Of a DNA stretch of 64,000 nt, positions 51,255-60,985 are shown piece after piece (the stretch's first letter is position 1; the number at the start of each line of letters is the position of its first letter). Origin of the DNA: Rhizobium sp. 9140 (lineage in GTDB: Bacteria; Pseudomonadota; Alphaproteobacteria; Rhizobiales; Rhizobiaceae); the NCBI RefSeq assembly GCF_900067135.1, contig NZ_FJUR01000001.1, positions 2,483,501 to 2,547,500 of the forward strand, in the 5' to 3' direction. Under the pieces are notes generated by a model. It did no database searches. It was not told where the DNA came from and saw nothing but the letters and a program-made list of their open reading frames with translations. The position numbers and the translations under genes are program-made.

Positions 51255-54200
51255 ATGGCGACGAACAAGAGCAACGAGTCGATCGACGACAAGGCCTTCC
51301 AAGCGCTCGAAGACGCTTTGAGGATCGATTTCGACGAACTGAAGTCCGCGCTTAACGAGACCCCGCCGGAAGCCGGCCGCACGGCGCCGAAGCCCCAGAC
51401 CGGGGCAACCGCCGCAACGTCCCCCTCTCGTGCAGCCCCGTCCCGTGCAGCAGGGAGCGCGAAGCCTGCCCAGCCGGCTGCCGCGCCGAAGCCGGCAGCC
51501 CCGCCCCGCGCCGCCCAGCCTGTCGACGATCCGCTCGCCCCGCCGCGCAGCCTCGCGCCGGAACCGGTTCCGGCAGCCCCGGGCGCGAAATCGCCGACCT
51601 TCGCCCCCGCCAACGACGACAGCCGCCGCACCGCACCGGCCATGCTCCGCTCGCTCGAAGCCCGCTCAGCCCGGACCGCGATGCGCGGCGCCGCCATCCT
51701 GTCGCTGATCTGGATCGTCGCCGGCCTGGGGATCGCCAACCTGCTCTACGGCCCGGAAATCTGGCAGATCCGTTCGCTGGCAGCGCTTGCCGCCCTTCCC
51801 GGCGCCATCGTCGCCGCCATCTTCATCGTCCTCCCCGTCATGCTCTTCTTCGCCTTCGGCGTCATGATGGCGCGCGCGCAGGAAATGCGGAATGCCGCCC
51901 GCTCGATGACCGAGGTCGCCCTGCGTCTGGCGGAACCGGAAACCACCGCGTCCGACCGCATCATGACGGTCGGCCAGGCCGTCCGCCGCGAAGTCTCGGC
52001 CATGAACGAAGGGATCGAGCGCACGATCGCCCGCGCGACCGAGCTGGAAACCCTCGTCCATTCGGAAGTCAACGCGCTCGAGCGCAGCTACAGCGACAAC
52101 GAATTGCGGGTCCGCACCCTCGTGCAGGAACTCGGTCTGGAGCGTGAAGCGATCGTCGGCCATGCCGAGCGCATCCGCTCCTCCATCACCGGCGTTCACG
52201 CCCAGCTGCGCGACGACCTGACGAATGCCAGCGAAGACCTGCAGATGCGTCTTGCGACCTCGGGCGAGGCCGCGGCCTCGCTGATCGAGACCCGCGCCGC
52301 CGCGCTGATGGAGAAGTCGCAGGCCGCATCGCAGTCGATCAGCACGCTGCTCAGCACCCGCACCGATGCGCTCGTCAGCGGTCTGAACGCGGCCGGCGCC
52401 GATATCACCAGCGAGTTCGACACCCGTCTGGAAGCCCTGAACCACACACTTATCAAGCGCGGACAGCAGCTTCTCGGACAGTTCGAGACGCGCGCATCCA
52501 CGCTCGACAGCAACACCGAGAAGCTGAACGCCGCACTGAACGAGCGCGCCCGCCAGCTGAACGAGACGCTGATCGCCCGGACGCGCGACCTGAACGAGAG
52601 CCTCGTCGTCGGCCAGCAGGCCATCACCGGCGGCCTCGACGACATCCTCAACACGCTGAACGGCGCGCTGGACGAGAAGGGCGCAAGCTTCCGCCAGAAC
52701 CTGAAGACTGCGGCCGACGACGCCATCATGGATCTCGACCTGCGCTCCGGCTTCTTCGAGGAGAAGCTGCAGGGCACGGTCGGCCAGCTGGCCACCGCCT
52801 TCGACGGCCGCTTTCAGGATTTTGCCACCGCCTTCGAACGCCGCGCCGGCCTGCTGGATGCGAAGATGGCCGACAGCCTCTCGCGCATCGACCAGTCCGT
52901 GGCCGGCGGCTCCGACACGCTCGGCCGCCTGCTGGACGACGGGCTCGAAAAATTCCAGGCTGCCATCGGCGATCAGTCGCTGTCCATCGCCACCACGCTC
53001 GGCGCTTCGCAGGCGATGATCGAGGAAAGCATTTCCGCGCGCACCGGCGAGATGGACAGCGTGATCGGTCAGGCCCATGAGCGCATCGACACCGTTCTTG
53101 CCGCCCGTTCCGGCTCGCTGATGAGCGCCCTCACCGCCGCGCAGGACCGCATCGAGTCCGATTTCGCTGGGCGCGCCGACAGCATCGAGACAGCACTCGG
53201 CACCACCCAGGCACGCCTTGCCGAAACGCTCGATACCCGCACCGGCGCCCTCATGGAGGAGCTCGGCGCCTCCGAAACCCGCATCGGAGCTCTGCTCACC
53301 GAACGCACCGGCGTCGTCACATCTGCTCTGGAAACGACGGAGCGGCGTCTGTCGGAGGCCTTCGACAGCCGTAGCGAGCGCCTTCTCGGCGCGCTCGACG
53401 CGGCCCGGGGCAACATCGAGCAGGCGTTCGCCGCCCGCAGCGACGATGTCGCCACCGCCATCGGCAGCGCCGAGCAGCGGCTGCAGGAAACGCTGGACAG
53501 CCGCGCCCGCGGCCTGTTGCAGGGTCTCGATGCCGCACAGGATCGTATCGAGGGTTCGCTGAACGCGCGCGCCGACGACCTGGCGAGCACCATCGCAACC
53601 AGCCATCAGCGTCTCGACGACACGCTCTCCGACCGTACGTTGGAACTCTCCGTCATGCTGGCTGCCAGCACCGAAGCGCTCGACGGCGCGCTGGAAGGCA
53701 ATGCCGAACGGATCGATGGCATCATGGCGGCTCGTGCCGCGACGATCACCGAAACGCTGTCGAACAATGCAACGCGCATCGAAACCCTGATGAGCGACCG
53801 CGCCGGCGCGCTGGACGTCACCCTGTCGAATGCCGCCCGCACCATCGAAGGCGCCTTCACCGGCACGGCCGAGCGCATCGACGACATCATCAGCGAACGC
53901 ACCATGACGCTCTCAGGCGTGCTCGCGAGCTCCACCGCGGCACTCGAAGGCACTGCCGAGCAGATCGACAGCATGCTGACCGAGCGCACGCTCGAACTCT
54001 CGGGCGTCCTCGCCGGCACGACAGCCGGCATGGAAAGTCTGTTCGAAGGCACGACGGAACAGATCGACACGCTGCTCACACGCGGTATGGCGACCCTGTC
54101 GGAGACGCTGTCGGGCGCAACGCGCACGATCGATACCACTTTCGCCGGCACGACCGGTCGCATCGACGAGATCATGGCGGAGCGCACGACGCGCCTTGCC

Positions 54201-57200
54201 GGCGTCCTCGCAGGCTCCACGGCCGCCATTGAGGGCACCAGCGAGCAGATCGACCAGATCCTGTCGCGCGGCATAAACACCCTGAACAGCACGCTTGCCG
54301 ACGCCACGCGCAATCTCGACAACACCTTCGCGGGCAAGGCGGAGCGCATCGACGAGATCCTTACCGAGCGCACCATGACGCTCTCAGGCCTCCTCGCCTC
54401 CTCCACCGCCGGCATCGAAAGTGCCGTCGAAGGCACTGCCGAACAGATCGACCTCGTCCTCTCCCGCGGCACGACCAACCTCACCGGCGCCCTGTCGGAA
54501 GCGACCCGCTCGCTCGACACCACCTTCTCGGGCACCGTCGAGCGCATCGATGAGATCCTCACCGAGCGCACCATGACGCTCTCCGGCGTGCTGGCCTCCT
54601 CGACCGCCGGTATCGAAAGCGCCGTCGAAGGCACCGCAGAGCAGATCGACCAGATCCTGTCGCGCGGCACGAACACCCTCAACACCACACTGACTGACGC
54701 AACGCGCAACCTCGACAACACGTTCACGGGCAAGGCGGAGCGCATCGACGAGATCCTCACCGAGCGCACCATGACGCTCTCCGGCGTGCTGGCCTCCTCG
54801 ACCGCCGGCATCGAAAGCGCCGTCGAAGGTACCGCAGAAAAGATCGACCTCGTCCTATCCCGCGGCACGACCAACCTGACCAGCGCACTTTCGGACGCCA
54901 CCCGCACGCTGGACAATACCTTCTCGGGCACCGCCGAACGCATCGATGAGATCCTCACCGAGCGCACCATGACGCTCTCGGGTGTGCTCGCTTCCTCCAC
55001 CGCCGGCATCGAAAGTGCCGTCGAAGGCACTGCCGAACAGATCGACCTTGTTCTCTCCCGCGGCACGACCAACCTCACCGGCGCCCTCTCGGACGCCACC
55101 CGCACGCTGGACAACACCTTCTCGGGCACCGCCGAACGTATCGATGACATCCTCATCGAGCGCACGATGACGCTCTCCGGCGTGCTGGCCTCCTCCACCG
55201 CCGGGATCGAAAGTGCCGTCGAAGGCGCGGCCGAACAGATCGGCCGGATCCTCTCCTCGAACACGGACACGCTGGACGGCAAGCTCGCCGCGGCGACCCA
55301 GACGCTCGACCGGACGTTCGACGGCACAGCCGAGCGTATCGCAGACATCATGGCGGAACGCACCATGTCTCTCTCGGGCGTGCTGGCCTCCTCCACCGCG
55401 GGCATCGAGAGCGCCGTTGAGGGTACGGCCGAGCAGATCGACCGCGTTCTCTCCAGCGGCACGACGAACCTCACCGGCGCCTTGTCGGACGCCACCCGCG
55501 CGCTGGACAGCACCTTCTCGGGGACAGCCGAGCGCATTGACGAGATCCTCGTCGAGCGTACCATGACGCTCTCCGGCGTTCTCGCCTCCTCCACCGCCGG
55601 CATCGAAAGTGCCGTCGAAGGCACCGCCGAACAGATCGATCGCGTCCTTACCCGCGGTACCACCACGCTGACCGGCGCCCTGTCGGACGCGACCCGCGCG
55701 CTGGACGGCACTTTCTCTGGTACCGCCGAGCGCATCGACGAGATCATGATCGAGCGCACCATGTCGCTTTCCGGCGTGCTCGCCTCCTCGACCGCCGGCA
55801 TCGAAAGCGCTCTCGAAGGCACGTCCGAGCAGATCGACCAGGTCTTCGCGCAGCGCACGTCCAGCCTGTCGCAGACGCTCGACCAGGCAACCCGCACGCT
55901 CGACACGACCCTTTCCGGTTCGACGCGGGCGATAGACGAGGTTCTGTCGGAGCGGACCATGTCCCTTTCCGGCGTCCTGGCATCGTCCACGGCCGGCATC
56001 GAAAACGTCATCGAGGGCACCGCGGAGCAACTCGACACGCTGTTGGCCCGCGGCACCTCCGGCCTGTCGGCGACGCTGGCCGGCGCGACGACGATGCTGG
56101 ACGGCACGCTCGCCGGCTCTGCCGAGCGCATCGATGCGGTTCTCGCCGCCCGCGCCCGGGAACTCGCCGCCACCAGCTCCGCCATCGAAAGCGCCGTCGA
56201 AGGCAATGCCGACGACGTCAATGCGGTGCTCGTCCGCGGTGCCTCGAACATCAGAAGCACGCTTTCGGAAGCAACGCGCCAGCTCGACAAAGCGGTCTTG
56301 GGCACAGCCGGCCACCTGGACGAGATGCTTGCCACCCGCACATCGGCTCTGTCCGACGTCCTCACAGGTTCGACCGCGACGATCGAGAACGCCATTGACG
56401 GCACCACCGAGCGCCTCGATTTCCTGCTTGCCACCAGCGCGTCCAGCCTCGGCGACATGCTGAACGATGCGACCGGCTCCATCGAGCAGCGCGCAGCCAT
56501 TCTCTCCGGCTCGCTCTCCAGCGCCACGGACCGCATCGAGCGCGCGCTCGACGGCACCACCGTCCGCCTGGGCAGCATGATCGACGATCACGCCCGTGCG
56601 CTCGACGAAACGCTGACCGGTCAGACCGCAGCGCTCGACAACCGTCTCGCCGAACGCACGGACGACCTGTCGCGCATCCTCGTCGGCCGCGCGTCAGAAA
56701 TGGGCGACACGCTTGCCACACGCGTCGAGGATATCGCCGACCAGCTCTCCTTCCGCGCGAGCACCATCGCCGAGACGATGACCGACCGCATCGGTGAGAT
56801 CGACCGCGACCTCACGGCCCGCACCGTCGGCATCGCCGAGGACATGACCGGCCGCGTCAATGCCATCGCCGGCACCATGACCGGTGCTACCGGCGAGATC
56901 GCCGGCGCCCTCTCCGCCCACGCGGCCGAACTGGCCGCCGCCATCGACACCCGCGCCGGCGCGATCGAGCAGACCCTTTCGGCCCGCGCCGCCAGCCTCG
57001 ACCAGACGATGTCCACGACGGAAGACCGTCTGCGCATTGTGCTCGACACCCGCATCGACGCCCTGAATACCGCAGTCGCCGATGGGTCCACCCAGCTCTC
57101 CGACATGCTGAACGATCAGGCGGCAACCATCGCCACCACGATCGCCGCCAGCGCCGGCATGCTGGAGATGACGCTCGAGGAACGCCAGGAGGCGCTCGCC

Positions 57201-60200
57201 CGCACGATCGACCAGAGCGCGGAAGCGCTCGACAACCGCCTGCGCGACAGCGCCGCCCGCGTGACCGTCCGCCTCGGCGACACCACGGCCGAACTGGCCC
57301 GTGCGGCCGATGGCCTGGCCGAGCGCATGGACACCTCGATCACGGGAATAAACACCCGCTTCGACGAAACCGGTGCCCGCATCGAGGCGAGCCTCGGCCA
57401 TCTCGAAACACGCATCCGCGACAGCGTCGGCAGTGTCGACACGCTGGTGAATGACGCCGGCAACCGCATCGCGGGCACGCTGTCCGAACGCGTCTCGGAA
57501 CTCGACCATGCCAGCCGCACCGCCGCCGAGCGCATTTCCGGCAGCCTTGCCGGCCGCACCGAAGAAATCGCCCGTATCAGCAGCGAAGCCGCGACCCGCA
57601 TCGCCGAAACGCTGGCCTCGCGCACCGGCGAACTCGACCGGATCAGCAGCGAAGCGGCAAGCCGGATCGAATCGACCATCGAGCGTGGCACAGGCCGCAT
57701 CGAGGAGCGGCTCGGCACCATGGATCGCGCCCTCAATGTCGGCCTCGACAATGTCAGCCGCACGATCGAAGGCAAGGCGGCCCATCTCGTCGGCAGCCTG
57801 CGCAGCGCCGTCTCCGACACCACGCAGGATATCGACGCCGAAGCCGTTCGGTCCTCGGACACGCTCGCCAAGGTCGGTGGCGACTTTGCGGAAGCCATGG
57901 CCGCTCGCCAGGCCGATTTCCAGAACGCCATCGAGCGCACCGCGGCCACGGCTGCCATGCGCAGCGCGGAACTCGCCCGCAGCGTCGGCGAAGCCGCCGA
58001 TGCGGCCCTCATCCGCGCTTCCGAAACGCAAACCCGCATCTCCGAACAGGGCAACGCGCTGCAGCGCAACCTCTCCGAGGTCGAAAAGGCACTGGAAGCG
58101 CGCGGCGAAGCCATCCGCACCACGCTCGACGAGCGCACCCGCGATCTCAATTCCATGCTGTCCGGCCGCACCAGCGAATTGTCACGCCTCATCGACGAGC
58201 AGGCCCGCCCGGTCGTGGAAACCTACGTCGCCGCCGGCCGCGATGCGGCAGATCGCCTGACCGCCGCCGCCCGCGACGGTGCCGAGCGTCTGCGCGCCGA
58301 AAACGACGCCCTCGTCACCGCTCTGTCCGCCCGCACCGGCGAACAGCTTGGTGCCATATCGCAGCGCGCCGAGGAAACCGCCCGGGCGATCCAGATGGTC
58401 GAGAACCGCCTGCAATCGACAGCGGAAGCGTTGATCGAGCGCCTTTCCACCAGCAACGCCGCCATTGCCGGCGTGGTCGAGGAAGCCACAAGCACCTTCG
58501 GCGCCATGAATGAGCGTCTGAATGCCACCGGCGACCGCTTTTCCGAAACCGCCGAGCGGACATCCGACATGCTGTCGGCCTCCACCCGCCTTCTCGAAGG
58601 GAAGGCCGACCGGCTGGTCGCGATCTCGTCCAGCACGCTTTCGCAGGTCGGCAGCCTCGTCGGCCGCTTCGAGGATCACTCGCGCATGCTCGGCCAGGCC
58701 TCCGATCTGCTGGCGGCCGCACAGTCCAACCTTGCCGGCACGCTCGAAGAGCGCCAGGAAGCCCTGCGCACGCTCTCCGTCGGCCTCGTCAGCCGCTCGG
58801 AAGACATCGAACGCACCATGCGGGCGCTAGAGGGCTTCGTGGAAGGCTCGTTCCAGCGCGCCGAAGACCGATCCAACCAGATCGCCGGCAACCTGCGCAG
58901 CGGCATCCAGGCCTCCTTCAGTGATGTCGGCCGCATCCTCACCGATGCGGAAGAGCGCACGCAGACGGCGGCAAACGCCATGCGCGATGCGCTGGCCCAT
59001 GCCGGCCAGGATGCCGAGCAGTCGGTCGATCAGCTCCTGGCCCGCACGGAAGAGCGCTCCGGCCAGGTCGCAGGGACCCTGCGCGACGGCGTCCAGCGCG
59101 CCATTTCCGATGTCGATCGCACGCTTGCCGACGCGGAAACCCGCACCCGCACCGCCGGCGAGGCGATGCGTGACGCCATTGCCGCGGCAACCGATACCGC
59201 CGGCGCTTCCGTCGATCGCACCTTCGCCCGTGCGGAAGATCGTGCCGGCGAAGTGGCCGCCCGCCTGCGCGGCAGTGTCGGTGCCTCGCTCTCCGAAATC
59301 GACGGCCTGCTCGACGAGACGGGCAAGCGGTCCGACGCGGTATCCGAAAAGATGCGCGAGCAGATCCGCCAGTCCGTCGATGAAGCGATCTCCCGCTTTG
59401 CCGGCGCCACCGACGAGATCCGCCGCTCCGGCGAGGAGATCCGTCGCGAACTCGACATGACCCGCGCCGAACTGAAGCGCGGTGCCTTCGACCTGCCGGA
59501 AGAAGCCAAGGAAAATGCGGCCGTCATGCGCCGCGCCGTGTCCGAGCAGATCAAGGCCCTGCAGGAACTGTCCGACATCGTCGGCCGCTCCTCCAGCCAG
59601 CTCGAAATCGGCGAACCGACACCGCATCGCGGCCGCATGGCAACGCAGGCCGCTCAGCCGGCCTATGCCCCGGCCCAGCCCTCTTATGCTGCAGCTCCGG
59701 CAGCCGTTGCCGCCGCACCCGCAGGCAATCCGTACCAGCAGCCATACCCGGCGGCCCCCACCACGCTGCTCGGCGCCCGTGCAGCGGAAGCAGCACCGGC
59801 CCGAACGGTCGTAACGACCGAGGCTTCGGCCATGCCGCAACGCCACCCGGCGCCGGTCTCGGCTGCCCCGGCACAGCCACGCCCCGCGCCGGCTGCGGCC
59901 CGGGCACCGCAGGGAATGGCTGCGCAACCCGCACCGATCCAGACTGCTCCGGTTCAGACGGCCCGTCCTCAGCCGACGCCGCCCCAGTCCGTCCAACCCC
60001 AGTCCGTCCAACCCCAGTCCGTCCAGCCCCAGCCGACACAAGCACCTGCCCAGGCGGCCGCACGTCCAGAGCCGGAAGCACCGCAGACCGCCGCACCATC
60101 GGCTCAGCCGCAGAGAGCCGCACGGCCGCCACAGGAGCCCGGCGCTCATCAGCGGCCCGCAGCCGCCGCCGAGACCCCGCTGCGCGGCAGCGTCGGCATT

Positions 60201-60791
60201 GCCGATCGCTCGCCGCTCCGCCAGGCCTCCGCTGCCGAAGACGACATGCGTGAAGGCGGTTCCGGCTGGATGCGCGATCTCCTGCGCGGAGCCTCCCGCG
60301 AGGACGAGCCGCAGCAGATCGCGCCGGCCCGTCTGCGGCCCGAGGCGGCACCTGCGCCCACAACACAGGTCTCCCCGACCCAGGCCTCACCGACCCAGGC
60401 CTCACCGACACAGGCCTCCCGCAGCACCGACAGTCGCAACCCGCGCCACGTCATGGAATCGCTGAACTCGCTTTCGGTCGATATCGCCCGTGCGATCGAT
60501 CATGATGCGTCGGTCGATCTCTGGCGCCGCTACCAGCGTGGAGAGCGCGACGTGTTCACGCGCCGCCTCTACACGCTGAAGGGTCAGCAGACCTTCGACG
60601 AGATCCAGCGGAAATACGACCGCGAAGCGGAATTCCGCACCGCTGTCGATCGCTACATCGCCGATTTCGAACAGCTGCTGGCGGATGTTGCCCGCAACGA
60701 CCGAGACCGTGTGATCACCCAGACATATCTGACCTCGGACACGGGCAAGGTCTACACCATGCTCGCCCACGCCGCCGGCCGCTTCAGCTAA
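51255..60791 (+). CDS. Giant membrane-anchored hendecad coiled-coil protein, GPR/RgsE-like polar growth scaffold
   Basis: 3,178 residues. Residues 1-35 form a short acidic helix and 35-130 are Pro/Ala-rich. Two membrane helices (about 146-166 and 179-204) put both ends on the same side, presumably the cytoplasm. Residues about 205-2788 form an almost unbroken helix of 11-residue repeats, with hydrophobic residues at positions 3 and 7 and small ones at 11. Nine exact 66-residue units span 1030-1623. Residues 2789-3055 are a Pro/Gln/Ala linker, and 3056-3178 a charged C-terminal domain (DLWRRYQRGERD, YLTSDTGKVYTML). Architecture and lineage match Agrobacterium Growth Pole Ring protein (apolipoprotein-like; about 2,100 residues as I recall) and Sinorhizobium RgsE. 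Homology is inferred, not searched. No catalytic motif is present. A strong terminator follows. Confidence 0.85.
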   Translation: MATNKSNESIDDKAFQALEDALRIDFDELKSALNETPPEAGRTAPKPQTGATAATSPSRAAPSRAAGSAKPAQPAAAPKPAAPPRAAQPVDDPLAPPRSLAPEPVPAAPGAKSPTFAPANDDSRRTAPAMLRSLEARSARTAMRGAAILSLIWIVAGLGIANLLYGPEIWQIRSLAALAALPGAIVAAIFIVLPVMLFFAFGVMMARAQEMRNAARSMTEVALRLAEPETTASDRIMTVGQAVRREVSAMNEGIERTIARATELETLVHSEVNALERSYSDNELRVRTLVQELGLEREAIVGHAERIRSSITGVHAQLRDDLTNASEDLQMRLATSGEAAASLIETRAAALMEKSQAASQSISTLLSTRTDALVSGLNAAGADITSEFDTRLEALNHTLIKRGQQLLGQFETRASTLDSNTEKLNAALNERARQLNETLIARTRDLNESLVVGQQAITGGLDDILNTLNGALDEKGASFRQNLKTAADDAIMDLDLRSGFFEEKLQGTVGQLATAFDGRFQDFATAFERRAGLLDAKMADSLSRIDQSVAGGSDTLGRLLDDGLEKFQAAIGDQSLSIATTLGASQAMIEESISARTGEMDSVIGQAHERIDTVLAARSGSLMSALTAAQDRIESDFAGRADSIETALGTTQARLAETLDTRTGALMEELGASETRIGALLTERTGVVTSALETTERRLSEAFDSRSERLLGALDAARGNIEQAFAARSDDVATAIGSAEQRLQETLDSRARGLLQGLDAAQDRIEGSLNARADDLASTIATSHQRLDDTLSDRTLELSVMLAASTEALDGALEGNAERIDGIMAARAATITETLSNNATRIETLMSDRAGALDVTLSNAARTIEGAFTGTAERIDDIISERTMTLSGVLASSTAALEGTAEQIDSMLTERTLELSGVLAGTTAGMESLFEGTTEQIDTLLTRGMATLSETLSGATRTIDTTFAGTTGRIDEIMAERTTRLAGVLAGSTAAIEGTSEQIDQILSRGINTLNSTLADATRNLDNTFAGKAERIDEILTERTMTLSGLLASSTAGIESAVEGTAEQIDLVLSRGTTNLTGALSEATRSLDTTFSGTVERIDEILTERTMTLSGVLASSTAGIESAVEGTAEQIDQILSRGTNTLNTTLTDATRNLDNTFTGKAERIDEILTERTMTLSGVLASSTAGIESAVEGTAEKIDLVLSRGTTNLTSALSDATRTLDNTFSGTAERIDEILTERTMTLSGVLASSTAGIESAVEGTAEQIDLVLSRGTTNLTGALSDATRTLDNTFSGTAERIDDILIERTMTLSGVLASSTAGIESAVEGAAEQIGRILSSNTDTLDGKLAAATQTLDRTFDGTAERIADIMAERTMSLSGVLASSTAGIESAVEGTAEQIDRVLSSGTTNLTGALSDATRALDSTFSGTAERIDEILVERTMTLSGVLASSTAGIESAVEGTAEQIDRVLTRGTTTLTGALSDATRALDGTFSGTAERIDEIMIERTMSLSGVLASSTAGIESALEGTSEQIDQVFAQRTSSLSQTLDQATRTLDTTLSGSTRAIDEVLSERTMSLSGVLASSTAGIENVIEGTAEQLDTLLARGTSGLSATLAGATTMLDGTLAGSAERIDAVLAARARELAATSSAIESAVEGNADDVNAVLVRGASNIRSTLSEATRQLDKAVLGTAGHLDEMLATRTSALSDVLTGSTATIENAIDGTTERLDFLLATSASSLGDMLNDATGSIEQRAAILSGSLSSATDRIERALDGTTVRLGSMIDDHARALDETLTGQTAALDNRLAERTDDLSRILVGRASEMGDTLATRVEDIADQLSFRASTIAETMTDRIGEIDRDLTARTVGIAEDMTGRVNAIAGTMTGATGEIAGALSAHAAELAAAIDTRAGAIEQTLSARAASLDQTMSTTEDRLRIVLDTRIDALNTAVADGSTQLSDMLNDQAATIATTIAASAGMLEMTLEERQEALARTIDQSAEALDNRLRDSAARVTVRLGDTTAELARAADGLAERMDTSITGINTRFDETGARIEASLGHLETRIRDSVGSVDTLVNDAGNRIAGTLSERVSELDHASRTAAERISGSLAGRTEEIARISSEAATRIAETLASRTGELDRISSEAASRIESTIERGTGRIEERLGTMDRALNVGLDNVSRTIEGKAAHLVGSLRSAVSDTTQDIDAEAVRSSDTLAKVGGDFAEAMAARQADFQNAIERTAATAAMRSAELARSVGEAADAALIRASETQTRISEQGNALQRNLSEVEKALEARGEAIRTTLDERTRDLNSMLSGRTSELSRLIDEQARPVVETYVAAGRDAADRLTAAARDGAERLRAENDALVTALSARTGEQLGAISQRAEETARAIQMVENRLQSTAEALIERLSTSNAAIAGVVEEATSTFGAMNERLNATGDRFSETAERTSDMLSASTRLLEGKADRLVAISSSTLSQVGSLVGRFEDHSRMLGQASDLLAAAQSNLAGTLEERQEALRTLSVGLVSRSEDIERTMRALEGFVEGSFQRAEDRSNQIAGNLRSGIQASFSDVGRILTDAEERTQTAANAMRDALAHAGQDAEQSVDQLLARTEERSGQVAGTLRDGVQRAISDVDRTLADAETRTRTAGEAMRDAIAAATDTAGASVDRTFARAEDRAGEVAARLRGSVGASLSEIDGLLDETGKRSDAVSEKMREQIRQSVDEAISRFAGATDEIRRSGEEIRRELDMTRAELKRGAFDLPEEAKENAAVMRRAVSEQIKALQELSDIVGRSSSQLEIGEPTPHRGRMATQAAQPAYAPAQPSYAAAPAAVAAAPAGNPYQQPYPAAPTTLLGARAAEAAPARTVVTTEASAMPQRHPAPVSAAPAQPRPAPAAARAPQGMAAQPAPIQTAPVQTARPQPTPPQSVQPQSVQPQSVQPQPTQAPAQAAARPEPEAPQTAAPSAQPQRAARPPQEPGAHQRPAAAAETPLRGSVGIADRSPLRQASAAEDDMREGGSGWMRDLLRGASREDEPQQIAPARLRPEAAPAPTTQVSPTQASPTQASPTQASRSTDSRNPRHVMESLNSLSVDIARAIDHDASVDLWRRYQRGERDVFTRRLYTLKGQQTFDEIQRKYDREAEFRTAVDRYIADFEQLLADVARNDRDRVITQTYLTSDTGKVYTMLAHAAGRFS
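54342..56123 (+). repeat. Nine tandem 198-bp (66-codon) repeats inside the giant gene
   Basis: The E-R-I-D codons recur exactly every 198 bases: 54342, 54540, 54738, 54936, 55134, 55332, 55530, 55728, 55926 and 56124. Each unit is six hendecads, e.g. ERIDEILTERT / MTLSGVLASST / AGIESAVEGTA / EQIDLVLSRGT / TNLTGALSDAT / RTLDNTFSGTA. Adjacent units share long near-identical DNA. A tenth, divergent unit follows. Confidence 0.92.
59982..60026 (+). repeat. 15-bp tandem repeat in the linker (PQSVQ)
   Basis: CCCCAGTCCGTCCAA occurs three times (59982, 59997, 60012), the last with one change, encoding repeated PQSVQ in the disordered linker. Confidence 0.85.
60371..60415 (+). repeat. 15-bp tandem repeat in the linker (SPTQA)
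   Basis: CTCACCGACCCAGGC-type units at 60371, 60386 and 60401 differ by one or two bases and encode repeated SPTQA just before the C-terminal domain. Confidence 0.85.
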
Positions 60792-60829
60792 AGCTCTTCA
60801 TACCGAAGGCTGGCCACGGCCCCCATTGG

Positions 60830-60874
60830 AAACCCGCCGCACGAGAAAACCGTGCGGCGGGTTTCCACGTTTTT
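60830..60874 (+). terminator. Rho-independent terminator of the giant gene
   Basis: AAACCCGCCGCACG (60830-60843) and CGTGCGGCGGGTTT (60851-60864) form a 14-bp perfect stem with the loop AGAAAAC, then CCACGTTTTT. Confidence 0.92.
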
Positions 60875-60985
60875 ACGGAAAGCATCCGCCAACGCAGACG
60901 GCAGGGACGCCGCATGGAACGATCACGGCCGGAAGATCGTTTGGCGCAGAGCACATCGAACTACGACGTCGAGAAAGTGACCCGC

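Noticed and set aside
54342-56123. Regular 198-bp periodicity considered as a CRISPR or satellite array
   Set aside because: The units are contiguous, in frame, without spacers, and encode hendecads; they are coding tandem repeats.
53606-56578. A 990-codon open frame on the minus strand opposite the repeat array
   Set aside because: It mirrors the 198-bp repeats and results from strong codon bias on the coding strand. The translation is low-complexity (Ser/Val/Met-rich), with no domain, start signal or promoter.
51666-60149. Other long minus-strand frames opposite the giant gene (for example 51666-53606, 56694-58031, 58827-60149)
   Set aside because: Shadow frames of G+C-rich DNA with repetitive translations and no ribosome-binding sites.
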